Counted from the stretch's first letter, positions 1-9,896 are shown. The stretch is DNA of 64,000 bases from Mycolicibacterium parafortuitum (GCF_010725485.1 NZ_AP022598.1:1736001-1800000); one strand, 5' to 3'. Program-made: numbers and translations. The notes: generated by a model not told the origin, from the letters alone.

Positions 1-1
1 C

Positions 2-598
2 GCGCTGCAGATGGCCTCCCCCGAGTTGCAGCGTGCCTTCGGGTTGTGGTCGCCCGCGGTGGCCGACGGGCAGCTCTACCGGCTGCTGACCTCGGCGTTC
101 CTGCACTTCGGGCTGACCCACATCGCGTTCAACATGCTGGCGCTGTACTTCGTCGGACCGCCGCTGGAGATCGCACTGGGCCGGCTGCGCTACATCACGC
201 TGTATCTGGTCAGCGCGCTCGGCGGCTCGGTGCTGGTCTACCTGCTGACCCTCAACGCGCTGACCGCCGGCGCGTCGGGGGCGGTGTTCGGATTGTTCGG
301 GGCGATGTTCGTGGTCGGTAAGCGGCTGAACATGGACGTGCGCTCCGTGATGGTGATCATCGTGTTGAACCTGGTGTTCACGTTCGTCATCCCGTTGGTC
401 ACCTCGCAGAACATCAGCTGGCAGGGTCACGTCGGTGGTCTGGTCACCGGCGCGTTGGTGGCCGCCGCGTTCGGGTACGCGCCCCGGCAGCAGCGCAACC
501 TCGTGCAGGCGGGCGCGGTCGGCGCGCTGCTGGTGGTCTTCGCCGTTCTGGTGGTGTGGCGCACCACGGAACTGCGGGGATTGATGGGCCTGGCCTGA
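2..598 (+). CDS. Rhomboid family intramembrane serine protease, 5' end outside window
   Basis: The frame is open to the left window edge, so the true start lies upstream; an internal ATG sits at 11. Numbering from that ATG, the catalytic serine is Ser89 in the GASGAVFG motif at the start of a membrane helix, and the partner histidine is His140 in WQGHVGG. An HxxxN element (HIAFN) precedes them, as is usual for rhomboids. About six hydrophobic segments are visible. Rhomboids cut transmembrane substrates inside the membrane; the substrate here is unknown. The protein resembles mycobacterial rhomboids of the Rv0110 kind. The next gene follows 16 bp downstream on the same strand. Confidence 0.9.
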   Translation, partial: ALQMASPELQRAFGLWSPAVADGQLYRLLTSAFLHFGLTHIAFNMLALYFVGPPLEIALGRLRYITLYLVSALGGSVLVYLLTLNALTAGASGAVFGLFGAMFVVGKRLNMDVRSVMVIIVLNLVFTFVIPLVTSQNISWQGHVGGLVTGALVAAAFGYAPRQQRNLVQAGAVGALLVVFAVLVVWRTTELRGLMGLA

Positions 599-614
599 GG
601 GGTATGGGGGACAG

Positions 615-1316
615 ATGCTCGGGCTCCCTGGACACATCCGCGCGTGCCTGTTCGACCTCGACGGCGTGCTGACCGATACGGCGAGCGTGCACCGGCGCGC
701 GTGGAAGGCGATGTTCGACGAGTATCTGCGCGCCCGCGGGGGTGACTTCGTTCCGTTCGACGCCGGACCGGACTACGAGAGGTACGTCGACGGCAAGCCC
801 CGCGCCGACGGGATCCGCTCCTTTCTGGGAAGCCGGGACATCGCCGCGGACGAGGACACCGTGACCCGGCTCGGGGAGCGCAAGAACCAGATGTTCCTGG
901 ACACGATGCGCACCGACGGTGTCGAGGTGTTCGACGGCTCCCGCCGGTATCTGCAGGCCGCCGCCGAGGCAGGCCTGCGGCGGGCGGTGGTCTCGTCGAG
1001 CGCCAACACCCGTGAGGTGCTGGAGCTGACGGGCTTGGAGCGCTATATCGAGGTGCGCGTCGACGGCGTCACCCTGCGCGAAGAAAACCTGCCGGGTAAG
1101 CCCGCCCCGGACACGTTCCTGCGTGCCGCCGCGCTACTCGACGTCGCACCCGCCGATGCGGCGGTGTTCGAGGACGCGCTGTCCGGCGTCGCGGCGGGGC
1201 GGGCGGGCGAGTTCGGCCTCGTGGTCGGCGTGGACCGCACGGGACAGTCAGAAGCGCTACGCGAGAACGGCGCCGATATCGTCGTCACCGACCTGGGGGA
1301 GCTGCTCGACTCATGA
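615..1316 (+). CDS. HAD-superfamily hydrolase, beta-phosphoglucomutase type
   Basis: This 233-aa protein carries the HAD motifs in order: the nucleophile/acid pair Asp14 and Asp16 in [10 protein letters not shown], a motif II serine in VVSSSAN, the motif III lysine in GKPAPDTF, and the acidic motif IV in VFEDALSG. The helical cap between motif I and motif II is that of beta-phosphoglucomutases, which convert beta-glucose 1-phosphate to glucose 6-phosphate. The next gene encodes a GH65 phosphorylase, which releases beta-glucose 1-phosphate; this is the same arrangement as Rv3400-Rv3401 in M. tuberculosis and supports a joint role in disaccharide phosphorolysis. Confidence 0.88.
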   Translation: MLGLPGHIRACLFDLDGVLTDTASVHRRAWKAMFDEYLRARGGDFVPFDAGPDYERYVDGKPRADGIRSFLGSRDIAADEDTVTRLGERKNQMFLDTMRTDGVEVFDGSRRYLQAAAEAGLRRAVVSSSANTREVLELTGLERYIEVRVDGVTLREENLPGKPAPDTFLRAAALLDVAPADAAVFEDALSGVAAGRAGEFGLVVGVDRTGQSEALRENGADIVVTDLGELLDS

Positions 1317-1329
1317 TGATCTCCGGCTT

Positions 1330-3702
1330 ATGACGATTTCCGAAGACGCCTTTCCCGTCGAACCGTGGTGTATCCGTGAGACCGAGCTGAGGCTCGAACA
1401 GCTGGCCGAGTCCGAGTCGGTGTTCGCACTGTCCAACGGCCACATCGGGTTACGCGGCAACCTCGACGAAGGCGAGCCGCACGGCCTGCCCGGTACCTAC
1501 TTGAACGGCTTCTACGAGATCCGCCCGTTGCCATATGCGGAGGCGGGTTTCGGCTATCCCGAGGACGGCCAGTCGATCGTCGACGTCACCAACGGCAAGC
1601 TGATCCGGTTGCTGGTCGACGACGAGCCGTTCGATGTCCGGTATGGCGACCTGCGTTCACACGAAAGGGTTCTCGACATGCGTGCCGGCGTCCTGACCCG
1701 GTCTGCGGACTGGACGGCGCCGTCGGGTAAACGGGTGAAGCTGACCTCGACGCGGCTGGTGTCGCTGGCGCAGCGCGGGCTGGCCGCGATCGAGTACGTG
1801 GTGGAGGCCGTCGACGGCGTGCTGCTGACCGTGCAGTCGGAACTGGTGGCCAACGAGGATCTGCCCGAACCCGAGGATGACCCGCGGGTGGCCGCCGCCC
1901 TGGACAAACCGCTGGAGGCGGTGCAGCACGAGGTCAGTGAGCGCGGTGCGCTGCTGATCCACCGCACCAGGGCCAGCAAGCTGACGATGGCGGCGGCGAT
2001 GGATCACGTCATCGAGTCCGACGGACGGGTGGAGGTCAGCGGTGACGCCGGGGACCACTGGGCCCGGACCACTGTGGTGTCGGCGCTGAAACCCGGTGAG
2101 CGCCTTCGGCTGATCAAGTTCCTCGCCTACGGCTGGTCGAGCCTGCGCTCCCCGCCGGCGTTGCGCGACCAGGTCGCTGCCCATATCGCCGGAGCGCGGT
2201 ACACCGGCTGGGACGGGCTGGTGCGCTCGCAGCGCGAGTACCTCGACGACTTCTGGGACTGCGCCGACGTCGAGGTCGACGGCGATGCGGACTGCCAGCA
2301 GGCGGTGCGGTTCGGGCTGTTCCACGTGTTGCAGGCCAGTGCCCGTGCCGAGCGGCGGGCCATCGCGGGCAAGGGGCTGACCGGAACCGGTTACGACGGC
2401 CACGCGTTCTGGGACACCGAGGGTTTCGTGCTGCCGGTGCTGACCTACACCGCGCCGTGGGCGGCTGCCGACGCATTGCGCTGGCGCGCCACGATTCTGG
2501 ACCTTGCCCGCGCACGGGCCGCCGAGTTGGACCTCGAAGGAGCCAGCTATCCGTGGCGGACCATCCACGGCGAGGAGTGCTCGGCGTACTGGCCGGCCGG
2601 GACGGCGGCTTTCCACGTCAACGCCGACATCGCGATGGCGTTCGAGCGCTACCGGGTGGTCACCGGTGACGATTCGCTCGAAAAGGAATGCGGCCTGGCC
2701 GTTCTCGTCGAGACGGCCCGGATGTGGATGTCGCTCGGGCATTTCGACCGGCACGGCCGGTGGCGCATCGACGGGGTGACCGGCCCCGACGAGTACACCG
2801 CGATCGTGCGCGACAACGTGTTCACCAACCTGATGGCCGCGGCCAACCTGGCCTACGCCGCCGACGCGTGCGCCCGAAGGCCGGATGCCGCCCGCGATCT
2901 GGGTGTCGACTCCGAGGAGGCCGAGGCGTGGTGCGGTGCCGCCGACGCCGTGCACATCCCGTACGACGAGGAGCTGGGGGTGCACCCGCAGTGCGAGGGA
3001 TTCACCACGCTGCGTGAGTGGGACTTCACGTCCAACACCGAATATCCGCTGTTGCTTCATGAACCGTATGTGAGGCTATATCCGACCCAGGTGGTCAAGC
3101 AGGCCGATCTGGTGCTGGCCATGCATTGGCAGAGCCACGCGTTCACCGCCGAGCAGAAGGCCCGCAACGTCGACTACTACGAACGCCGCACCACCCGGGA
3201 CTCGTCGCTGTCGGCGTGTACGCAGGCGGTGATGTGCGCCGAGGTCGGACATCTGGAACTGGCCCACGACTACGCGTACGAAGCGGCGCTGATCGACTTG
3301 CGCAACCTCCATCACAACACCGGTGACGGCCTGCATCTGGCATCGCTGGCCGGTGGCTGGATCGCGCTGGTTGCCGGCTTCGGCGGACTTCGCGACGACG
3401 AGGGCATGCTCTCCCTCGATCCACAGCTGCCCTCGGGCATCACGCGGCTGCGGTTCCGGTTGCGCTGGCGCGATTTCCGGGTCACGGTCGAGGCCGACCA
3501 CGAGACAGTGACCTACACACTGCGGGACGGGCCGCACGGCGAACTGACCATCCGGCACGCGGGGGAGTCGCTGACGATCACCACGACGGAGGAGACGCGG
3601 GTACCGGTGCGACCGAAGGAGGCGTTGCTGCCGCCGCCCGAACAGCCGCCCGGCCGGGAACCGACACTGCGGCAACGACATCTGGGCGACGACCAGAGCT
3701 GA
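1330..3702 (+). CDS. Glycoside hydrolase family 65 (maltose/trehalose/kojibiose phosphorylase-like)
   Basis: The start is placed at the ATG at 1330 (protein begins MTISEDAF), just after the stop of the beta-phosphoglucomutase gene; the frame stays open further upstream only inside that gene. The 790-aa protein has the N-terminal beta-sandwich, the (alpha/alpha)6 barrel and the C-terminal beta domain of GH65. The likely general acid is Glu488 in GVTGPDEYT, preceded by WDTEGFVLP and followed by the NTEYPLLLHEPY region. GH65 members cleave alpha-linked disaccharides by phosphorolysis or hydrolysis. The adjoining phosphoglucomutase argues for phosphorolysis. The exact substrate cannot be read from the sequence. 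Confidence 0.9.
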   Translation: MTISEDAFPVEPWCIRETELRLEQLAESESVFALSNGHIGLRGNLDEGEPHGLPGTYLNGFYEIRPLPYAEAGFGYPEDGQSIVDVTNGKLIRLLVDDEPFDVRYGDLRSHERVLDMRAGVLTRSADWTAPSGKRVKLTSTRLVSLAQRGLAAIEYVVEAVDGVLLTVQSELVANEDLPEPEDDPRVAAALDKPLEAVQHEVSERGALLIHRTRASKLTMAAAMDHVIESDGRVEVSGDAGDHWARTTVVSALKPGERLRLIKFLAYGWSSLRSPPALRDQVAAHIAGARYTGWDGLVRSQREYLDDFWDCADVEVDGDADCQQAVRFGLFHVLQASARAERRAIAGKGLTGTGYDGHAFWDTEGFVLPVLTYTAPWAAADALRWRATILDLARARAAELDLEGASYPWRTIHGEECSAYWPAGTAAFHVNADIAMAFERYRVVTGDDSLEKECGLAVLVETARMWMSLGHFDRHGRWRIDGVTGPDEYTAIVRDNVFTNLMAAANLAYAADACARRPDAARDLGVDSEEAEAWCGAADAVHIPYDEELGVHPQCEGFTTLREWDFTSNTEYPLLLHEPYVRLYPTQVVKQADLVLAMHWQSHAFTAEQKARNVDYYERRTTRDSSLSACTQAVMCAEVGHLELAHDYAYEAALIDLRNLHHNTGDGLHLASLAGGWIALVAGFGGLRDDEGMLSLDPQLPSGITRLRFRLRWRDFRVTVEADHETVTYTLRDGPHGELTIRHAGESLTITTTEETRVPVRPKEALLPPPEQPPGREPTLRQRHLGDDQS

Positions 3703-3703
3703 G

Positions 3704-5587
3704 TCAGATCTGGATCCGCGACCCGATGATCACGGTGCGGTCCAGCGGCAGCCCGAACGAGGCCGCCGCGTCTGCGGTCAGATGTGAGGTGGCGATGAAC
3801 AGACGCTTGCGCCACGGCGCCATCGTCGGCGCATCGCCTTGGCGGAGTTCGAGTTTCGACAGGAAATAGGTGGCGTTGGCCAGATCCAGCGGGCCTTCGG
3901 TCTGCGCCGGGTCGAGCAGGCTCAGCGCGTAGGGGACGTCGATGCGGTCCATGTAGCCGAACCGCGCCAGCACGTGGATGATTCCGTCGTCGTCGGCGCC
4001 GAGGTCGTCGACGGTGATCCGGTCCGAGTCCGGCACCCGGGGCACCGGTTCGGTGGTCAGCGAGATGATCACCACGTGTTCGGCGAGCACGTGGTTGTGC
4101 TCGACGTTGGTGCGCATCGACAGCGGCGCGGTGTCGTCGCCGCGGTTGAGGAACACCGCGGTGCCGGGCAGCCGCAGCAGCGGGGGCTCGCGGGTCGACA
4201 GGCCGTCGATGAACTCGCGCATCGGGCCCTCAGCTCTGCGCCTGGCCTTGGTCACCAGCACCCGTCCCCGCTGCCAGGTCGTCATCACCGTGAACGCACA
4301 GACCGCGATCAACAACGGAAGCCAGGCTCCGTGAACGAGTTTCGTCAGGTTCGCCGCGAAGAACGTCACATCGACGATCAGCAGCGCGCCGCCGCCGAGC
4401 ACGATCAGCCACAGCGGTGCGCCGGCGCGGGTACGCGCGAGATACAGGAACAGCAGTGTGGTGATGGTCATCGTGCCGGTCACCGCCATGCCGAACGCGT
4501 ACGCCAGCGCCGAGGAACTGCGGAACGCGAACACCAGGATCAGCACCGCGACCATCAGGAACCCGTTGATCCACGGGACGTAGACCTGCCCGATCGAGGA
4601 CGCCGAGGTGTGCAGGATGCGCAGCCGAGGCAGATAGCCGAGCTGCGCGGCCTGCGAGGCCACCGAGAACGCTCCGGTGATCACCGCCTGCGACGCGATC
4701 ACCGTCGCCGCGGTCGCCAGCAGCACCATCGGGATCCGCGACCACTCCGGCATCAGCAGGAAAAACGGTGCGGTGACCGCGCTTTGGTCGTCGAGCACCA
4801 GGGCGCCCTGGCCGAAGTAGTTCAGGGTGCAGGCGGGCAGCACCAGGCCGAGCCAGCCGACCGTGATCGCCCTGCGGCCGAAATGACCCATGTCGGCGTA
4901 CAGCGCCTCCGCGCCGGTCACGGCCAGGACGACCGCCGCCAGCGCGAAGAACGCGATGTGGAAGTGCTCGGTGAGGAACACGAACGCGTAGGTCGGCGAC
5001 AGCGCGTGAAGAATGTGCGGATTGCGCGCGATGCCAACGATGCCCAGCGCGCCGATCGCGAGGAACCACATGATCATCACCGGCCCGAAGAGCCGGCCCA
5101 CCACGGCGGTGCCGCGGCGCTGCACGGAGAACAACGCCACGATGATCACGGCGGTGATCGGGACGACCAGGTCCTTGAGATCCGGGTCGACGACGGCGAG
5201 CCCCTCGACCGCCGACAGCACCGAGATCGCGGGTGTGATCATGCTGTCGCCGAAGAACAGGGCGGCGCCGAAAACTCCGAGCGCGGCCAGGACCAGCGTG
5301 GTGTGCCGGGTCTTCGGTGCCGAGCCGCTGCTGGTCCAGCTGCGCCGGACCAGCGTGATCAGCGCCATGATGCCGCCCTCGCCGTGGTTGTCGGCGCGCA
5401 TCACCAGCGTCACGTACGTCAGCGTCACGATCGTCATCACCGACCAGAAGACCAGCGACACCACGCCGTAGACGCTGTGTGAGGACACCGGAACCGGATG
5501 CGGGTCGCCGGGGTCGAACACGGTCGCGAGCGTGTAGATCGGGCTGGTGCCGATGTCGCCGAAGACCACGCCGAGCGCCCCGACCAC
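3704..5587 (-). CDS. kup: Kup/HAK family potassium uptake permease
   Basis: This is a K+/H+ symporter of the inner membrane. Near the N-terminus it shows the family hallmark GVVFGDIGTSPIYTL, followed by about twelve hydrophobic segments and a cytoplasmic C-terminal domain. The start is a problem. Between the divergent gene at 5681 and the first membrane helix there is no in-frame ATG, GTG or TTG except the GTG at 5587. That start gives 627 aa, close to the usual Kup length, but leaves only a few residues before the helix. An in-frame ATC at 5656, beginning ISDNHP, is where relatives would be expected to have their Met. The stop lies 1 bp from the convergent GH65 stop. Confidence 0.9.
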   Translation of the reverse strand: MVGALGVVFGDIGTSPIYTLATVFDPGDPHPVPVSSHSVYGVVSLVFWSVMTIVTLTYVTLVMRADNHGEGGIMALITLVRRSWTSSGSAPKTRHTTLVLAALGVFGAALFFGDSMITPAISVLSAVEGLAVVDPDLKDLVVPITAVIIVALFSVQRRGTAVVGRLFGPVMIMWFLAIGALGIVGIARNPHILHALSPTYAFVFLTEHFHIAFFALAAVVLAVTGAEALYADMGHFGRRAITVGWLGLVLPACTLNYFGQGALVLDDQSAVTAPFFLLMPEWSRIPMVLLATAATVIASQAVITGAFSVASQAAQLGYLPRLRILHTSASSIGQVYVPWINGFLMVAVLILVFAFRSSSALAYAFGMAVTGTMTITTLLFLYLARTRAGAPLWLIVLGGGALLIVDVTFFAANLTKLVHGAWLPLLIAVCAFTVMTTWQRGRVLVTKARRRAEGPMREFIDGLSTREPPLLRLPGTAVFLNRGDDTAPLSMRTNVEHNHVLAEHVVIISLTTEPVPRVPDSDRITVDDLGADDDGIIHVLARFGYMDRIDVPYALSLLDPAQTEGPLDLANATYFLSKLELRQGDAPTMAPWRKRLFIATSHLTADAAASFGLPLDRTVIIGSRIQI

Positions 5588-5680
5588 GATCGCGGGCCGG
5601 AGCAGTCGCGCATTGTGGGTACCCGAGGTGGCGTCGATGGGATGATTGTCGCTGATGGGGTTTGCCGTGGAGGAATAACG

Positions 5681-6448
5681 GTGGATGACGTTCTCGACCA
5701 GCTCTACTCCGCCACACCGGAGGAGTTCACCGCGCTGCGCGGCACGCTCGCGGCTGCGGCCAAGAAGGACGGTGACACCGACGCGGCCCGCCGGATCAGC
5801 GGGTGCCGCAAGCCGACGACCGCGGCGTGGGTGGTGAACCGGCTGGCGATCACCGGGACCGCGCGATCGGAGCTGGCCGAACTCGGATCGAAGTTGCGCC
5901 AGGCGCACTCGTCGATGGACGGCGACGCGATCCGGGCGCTGACCGCCGAGCAGCGCGCCCTCGTCGACAGGCTGACCCGCACCGCGCTCGCCGGCGCCGA
6001 CCTGTCCACCCCGTCGGGGGCGCTGCGCGACGACGTCACCGCGACGTTGCAGGCCGCGATCGCCGATCCGGAGGTCGCCGAACGGCTGGGCCGGCTCACG
6101 AAGGCCGAACGGTGGTCGGGTTTCGGGGAGTTCGGGTTCAGCGCGGCCGTCGCGCCCGCGCCGCGCAAGACGGCACCGAAGTCATCAGTACCGAAGCCGG
6201 ACGGCCGCGCGGCGGCACGCGCCGAACTCGCCGCCGCCGAACACGCCCGCGCGCAGGCCGATGCCGCGCTGAGCGAGCTGCAAGCCGACCTCGCCGCCGC
6301 GCGGCTGAGGCACGACGACGCCAAGCGCAGGCTCGCCACCGCCGAGCAGGCACTGAGCACCGCCGAGAAGGCGTATGCCGACGGTAAACAGGTCAGCCGG
6401 GACGCCGCCGACGCGGTGCGCAAGGCCAAGCGCGCCGTAGGCCGCTGA
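5681..6448 (+). CDS. Hypothetical protein with C-terminal coiled coil
   Basis: The GTG at 5681 is preceded by a strong GGAGG-type ribosome binding site seven bases upstream, which fixes the start. The 255-aa product begins VDDVLDQLYSATPEEF and has an N-terminal helical half (about residues 1-150), a short Pro/Lys-rich linker (APAPRKTAPKSSVPKP), and an Ala/Glu/Arg-rich coiled coil (about residues 175-250). No catalytic motif or membrane segment is visible. Similar proteins occur in other actinobacteria, but I do not know a function for them. The gene is divergent from kup and is followed by a hairpin at 6469-6486. Confidence 0.8.
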   Translation: MDDVLDQLYSATPEEFTALRGTLAAAAKKDGDTDAARRISGCRKPTTAAWVVNRLAITGTARSELAELGSKLRQAHSSMDGDAIRALTAEQRALVDRLTRTALAGADLSTPSGALRDDVTATLQAAIADPEVAERLGRLTKAERWSGFGEFGFSAAVAPAPRKTAPKSSVPKPDGRAAARAELAAAEHARAQADAALSELQADLAAARLRHDDAKRRLATAEQALSTAEKAYADGKQVSRDAADAVRKAKRAVGR

Positions 6449-6468
6449 CGGCACGATATGTTTCCCAC

Positions 6469-6486
6469 GGCATCGGCAACGATGCC
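6469..6486 (+). terminator. Hairpin after the coiled-coil protein gene
   Basis: GGCATCG and CGATGCC form a perfect seven-pair stem closed by a GCAA tetraloop, 20 bp after the upstream stop codon. There is no T-run, as is common for mycobacterial terminators. It separates the coiled-coil gene from the MFS gene, whose ribosome binding site starts about 40 bp further on. Confidence 0.55.
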
Positions 6487-6535
6487 GGGATGTAAGCGAA
6501 ATGCTCAGCGCCACGCTTATTTTCGGGAGGGGAAC

Positions 6536-7825
6536 ATGGTCGACGTGCGACCCGGTGACGACATCCGCCGGGTGGTGACCGGCGCGTCCATCGGCAACGC
6601 GGTGGAATGGTTCGACTTCGCCATCTACGGGTTCCTCGCCACGTTCATCGCCGCGCACTTCTTCCCGGCGGGCAACGACACCGCCGCGCTGCTCAACACG
6701 TTCGCGATCTTCGCCGCGGCGTTCTTCATGCGCCCGCTCGGCGGTTTCTTCTTCGGCCCGCTCGGCGACCGGATCGGGCGGCAGAAGGTACTGGCCTTGG
6801 TGATCCTGCTGATGTCGGCGGCGACGCTGTGCATCGGCCTGCTGCCCACCTACGAGACGATCGGTGTCGCGGCGCCGTTGCTGCTGCTGGTGCTGCGCTG
6901 TCTGCAGGGCTTCTCCGCCGGCGGTGAGTACGGCGGCGGCGCGGTGTACCTCGCCGAGTTCGCCGACGACGCGCGCCGGGGTCTGACCATCACGTTCATG
7001 GCCTGGTCCGGGGTGGTCGGCTTCCTGGCCGGCTCGGTCACCGTCACGCTGCTGCAGGCGTTGCTGCCCGCTGCGGCGATGGACAGCTACGGCTGGCGCA
7101 TCCCGTTCCTGATCGCCGGGCCGCTCGGGCTGGTCGGCCTGTACATCCGGCTGCGCCTCGGCGACACCCCGCAGTTCGCCGAACTCGCCAAGGCAGAGCA
7201 GAAGGCAGAGTCCCCGCTGCGGGAGGCCGTCACCACGTCGTGGCGTCCGATCCTGCAGGTGATCGGGCTGTTCATCGTGTTCAACATCGGCTATTACGTG
7301 GTATTCACGTTCCTGCCAACATATTTCATCAAGACGCTGGAGTTCTCCAAGTCGCAGTCGTTCCTGTCCATCACGCTGGCCTGCCTGGTCGCGCTGATCC
7401 TGATCCTGCCGCTGGCCGCGCTGTCGGACCGGGTCGGGCGCCGGCCGCTGCTGATCGGCGGCGCCGTCGCGTTCATCGTGGCCGGCTACCCGCTGTTCCT
7501 GCTGATGACCTCCGGTTCGCTGGTCGCCGCGATCGCCGGGCACTGCATGCTGGCCGCGATCGCGTCGGTGTACATCTCGTGTGCGGTCTCGGCCGGGGTC
7601 GAACTGTTCGCGACCCGGGTGCGCTTCAGCGGTTTCTCCGTCGGCTACAACGTGTGCGTCGCACTGTTCGGCGGCACCACCCCGTACGTGGTCACGTGGC
7701 TGACCGCCAGCACCGGCAACTCGATCGCCCCCGCGTTCTACCTGATCACCGCTGCGGTGATCTCACTTGTGACGGTGCTGACGTTGCGCGAATCGGCTCG
7801 GCGCCCACTCGCTCAAGTCCAATAG
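6536..7825 (+). CDS. MFS transporter, metabolite:H+ symporter (MHS) type
   Basis: The ATG at 6536 follows a GGGAGGGG ribosome binding site. The 429-aa product has twelve predicted membrane segments. It opens with [16 protein letters not shown], the signature first helix of the MHS group (ProP, KgtP, CitA relatives), and carries the cytoplasmic loop motif GDRIGRQK between helices 2 and 3 and a second copy, SDRVGRRP, in the C-terminal half. Family members import osmolytes or dicarboxylates with protons. The substrate is not evident, and no catabolic gene adjoins it. Confidence 0.88.
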   Translation: MVDVRPGDDIRRVVTGASIGNAVEWFDFAIYGFLATFIAAHFFPAGNDTAALLNTFAIFAAAFFMRPLGGFFFGPLGDRIGRQKVLALVILLMSAATLCIGLLPTYETIGVAAPLLLLVLRCLQGFSAGGEYGGGAVYLAEFADDARRGLTITFMAWSGVVGFLAGSVTVTLLQALLPAAAMDSYGWRIPFLIAGPLGLVGLYIRLRLGDTPQFAELAKAEQKAESPLREAVTTSWRPILQVIGLFIVFNIGYYVVFTFLPTYFIKTLEFSKSQSFLSITLACLVALILILPLAALSDRVGRRPLLIGGAVAFIVAGYPLFLLMTSGSLVAAIAGHCMLAAIASVYISCAVSAGVELFATRVRFSGFSVGYNVCVALFGGTTPYVVTWLTASTGNSIAPAFYLITAAVISLVTVLTLRESARRPLAQVQ

Positions 7826-7835
7826 ACTCGCGCGG

Positions 7836-8744
7836 GTGATCGGCCATGGACTCACCGTGCTGCTGGCGATCCTGGCTGCGGTCTTTCTCGCAATCGGCAT
7901 CGTCGTGCGGCAACGCGCGACCCTCGACGTACCGGCCGAGGACGGCGTCAGCGCCGTCATGTTCCAGACCCTGATCCGGCGCCCGCTGTGGTGGGCGGGG
8001 ACCGCGGCGGCGATCGCCGGGTTCGTGTTCCAGGCGCTGGCGCTGGCGAACGGCTCTCTGCTGCTGGTGCAGCCCATCCTGGTCTCGGCGCTGCTGTTCG
8101 CGCTGCCGCTCAGTGCCCGGCTGGCCCACCGCCGGGTGACGCGCGGCGAATGGGCATGGGCGGTGCTGCTGACCATCGCGCTGGCGGTGTTCGTGATCCT
8201 CGCCAAGGCCAGCCCCGGGGACTACGAGGCGTCGCTGACCACGTCGGCGATCGTCGCGGTGGTGTGCACGGCCGCGGTGATGGCGTGCGTGATCGTCGCG
8301 GCGCGGTTCGCCGGCTGGATCCGGGCGGTGATGCTGGCCGTCGCGGTCGGCGTGCTGTTCGGCGTGGTCGCGGTGCTGACGAAACTGGTCATGCACCTGC
8401 TCACCCACGAGGGCGTCGTCGCGGTGCTGACCACGCCGGTGCTGTACCTGCTGGCGCTGCTCGGGGTGGTGGCCATGCTGCTGCAGCAGTCGTCGTTCCA
8501 TGCCGGATCGCTGCAGACCTCGGTGCCGACGATGCTGGTGCTCGAGCCGGTGATCGCGGTGGTGCTGGGGGCGGTGGTGCTCGGGGAGCACCTCAACGTC
8601 GGACGCTGGGACATGGTCGCGATCGGCGTCGCGACGGTCGCGATGGCCGCGGGCACCGTCGCGCTCGGCCGCGGCGAGGGCGCCTACGAGGAGCAGTTGG
8701 AGGCCGAGAACCGCAGGGCTCAAGCCGCGGCGGGCAAGCGGTAA
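7836..8744 (+). CDS. DMT-superfamily (EamA-like) integral membrane protein
   Basis: This 302-aa protein starts at the GTG at 7836, 10 bp after the MFS stop, so the two genes may be cotranscribed. It has about ten hydrophobic segments in two related halves, as in the drug/metabolite transporter superfamily. The second half contains the VPTMLVLEPVIAVVLGAVVLGE stretch typical of EamA repeats. The tail after residue 280 is charged and cytoplasmic. The substrate is unknown. The last 25 bp overlap the convergent sigma factor gene. Confidence 0.8.
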   Translation: MIGHGLTVLLAILAAVFLAIGIVVRQRATLDVPAEDGVSAVMFQTLIRRPLWWAGTAAAIAGFVFQALALANGSLLLVQPILVSALLFALPLSARLAHRRVTRGEWAWAVLLTIALAVFVILAKASPGDYEASLTTSAIVAVVCTAAVMACVIVAARFAGWIRAVMLAVAVGVLFGVVAVLTKLVMHLLTHEGVVAVLTTPVLYLLALLGVVAMLLQQSSFHAGSLQTSVPTMLVLEPVIAVVLGAVVLGEHLNVGRWDMVAIGVATVAMAAGTVALGRGEGAYEEQLEAENRRAQAAAGKR

Positions 8745-9304
8745 CCGCGGGCCCTGGCGATGTCGGCCAGCGCGTCGCGCAACTGCTTGCGGCCGCGGTG
8801 CAGCCGCGACATCACGGTGCCGATCGGGACGTCGGTCAACGCGGCGATCTCGCGGAACTTCCGCCCCTCGACGTCGGCGTAGTAGACCGCCGTGCGGTAC
8901 TTCTCCGGCAGCGAGCGCATCGCCGCGGCGATCGCCGGATCGCTGGCGCCCGCGAGCACCACGTCCTCGGTGGAGCCGGTGGCGGTGCTGGTGCGGCTGT
9001 ACGCGAGCAGTTGGCCGTCGCTGAACTCGTCGGTGAACTGCAGCGTCGGCCGGTGCAGCTGTCTGCGGTAGGCGCTGATGTGGGTGTTGCGCATGATCCG
9101 GTACAGCCAGCCGGCCAGGTTCGTGCCGTCGTGGAAGGTGTCGAACGCGGCGTAGGCCTTCGCCGCGGTCTCCTGCAGGAGATCCTCGGCGTCGGCGTGG
9201 TCGCGGGTGAGGCGGTAGGCGTGCCGGTACAGCTGCGAGATCATCGGGATGACATCGCGTTCGAAGCGGGCGGTGAGCTGCGCGTCATGGTGGCCGGTGG
9301 ACAT
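8720..9304 (-). CDS. ECF RNA polymerase sigma factor, SigH-like
   Basis: This 194-aa protein contains sigma region 2 (DAEDLLQETAAKAYAAFDTF, then LAGWLYRIMRNTHI) and region 4 with a helix-turn-helix (FREIAALTDVPIGTVMSRLHRGRKQL). The YYADVEG and GTVMSRLHRGR segments are very close to mycobacterial SigH. Fast-growing mycobacteria carry several SigH paralogues. SigH is normally followed by the gene for its redox-sensing anti-sigma factor RshA. Here no anti-sigma gene is present: the 3' neighbour is a convergent transporter. Control is therefore by another route or by an unlinked anti-sigma factor. Confidence 0.88.
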   Translation of the reverse strand: MSTGHHDAQLTARFERDVIPMISQLYRHAYRLTRDHADAEDLLQETAAKAYAAFDTFHDGTNLAGWLYRIMRNTHISAYRRQLHRPTLQFTDEFSDGQLLAYSRTSTATGSTEDVVLAGASDPAIAAAMRSLPEKYRTAVYYADVEGRKFREIAALTDVPIGTVMSRLHRGRKQLRDALADIARARGYRLPAAA

Positions 9305-9375
9305 GGATCTGACTCTGCGCTCCGGCCGGCGCCGAGTCAGCCCGGCTGACCCCCAAACCCGCTCCGGAGAACCGG

Positions 9376-9392
9376 AACCGGCTCTACCGGTT
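9376..9392. repeat. Inverted repeat between PPOX and sigma genes
   Basis: AACCGG and CCGGTT are separated by CTCTA, giving a perfect six-base inverted repeat that overlaps the TAA stop of the PPOX gene and lies about 70 bp upstream of the sigma factor start. It could be a weak terminator for the former or an operator for the latter. Sequence alone does not decide. Confidence 0.4.
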
Positions 9393-9819
9393 AACCCCCA
9401 GACCAGGACGCCCAGTGCCGGATCTCGACGGTCACCACCGGGCCGTTGAGCTCGACGCGCTGATACTGCGGGTACTTGTCGCGCAGCAGCGCGTACCCCG
9501 TCGCCATCTCCACCCCGCTGTGGTGGATCGCGGCCACACCGTCGGCGCGCACCCACCACAACCGCGACCAGTCGTCGTCGTAGTGGTCGACGAGCAGGCT
9601 CACCGCGGCATTGGCCTCGATGTTGCGCAGCCGGCGCAGTCGCTGGGTGGACTTCGGCTTCGAGTCGACCGCGGTGTAGAGGATGTCGGTGCGGCCCTCG
9701 GGCAGTGCGAACACCACCGGAACCACATGCGGCGCCGCATCCGCCCCCGCCGTGGCGAGCATCGCTACCGGCGCAGCCGCGAACACGCCGGTCGCGTCGA
9801 ACGCCCCGGGATCTGACAT
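9391..9819 (-). CDS. PPOX-class F420-dependent oxidoreductase (TIGR03668-like)
   Basis: This 142-aa protein has the split beta-barrel fold of the flavin/deazaflavin oxidoreductases ([22 protein letters not shown], then [41 protein letters not shown]). The W-W-V-R-A-D-G stretch is typical of the TIGR03668 subgroup found with F420 in mycobacteria. The ATG at 9819 is chosen because residues upstream of it do not belong to the fold. The gene is upstream of the sigma factor gene on the same strand and divergent from the ABC importer genes. The substrate is unknown. Confidence 0.85.
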   Translation of the reverse strand: MSDPGAFDATGVFAAAPVAMLATAGADAAPHVVPVVFALPEGRTDILYTAVDSKPKSTQRLRRLRNIEANAAVSLLVDHYDDDWSRLWWVRADGVAAIHHSGVEMATGYALLRDKYPQYQRVELNGPVVTVEIRHWASWSGG

Positions 9820-9896
9820 GGCACCAGAGTAGGGTTCACCTCGGCTGGATGGATTCATTCACCGCACCGTCGCGGTAACTCGTGGGAAGGTTCGGC

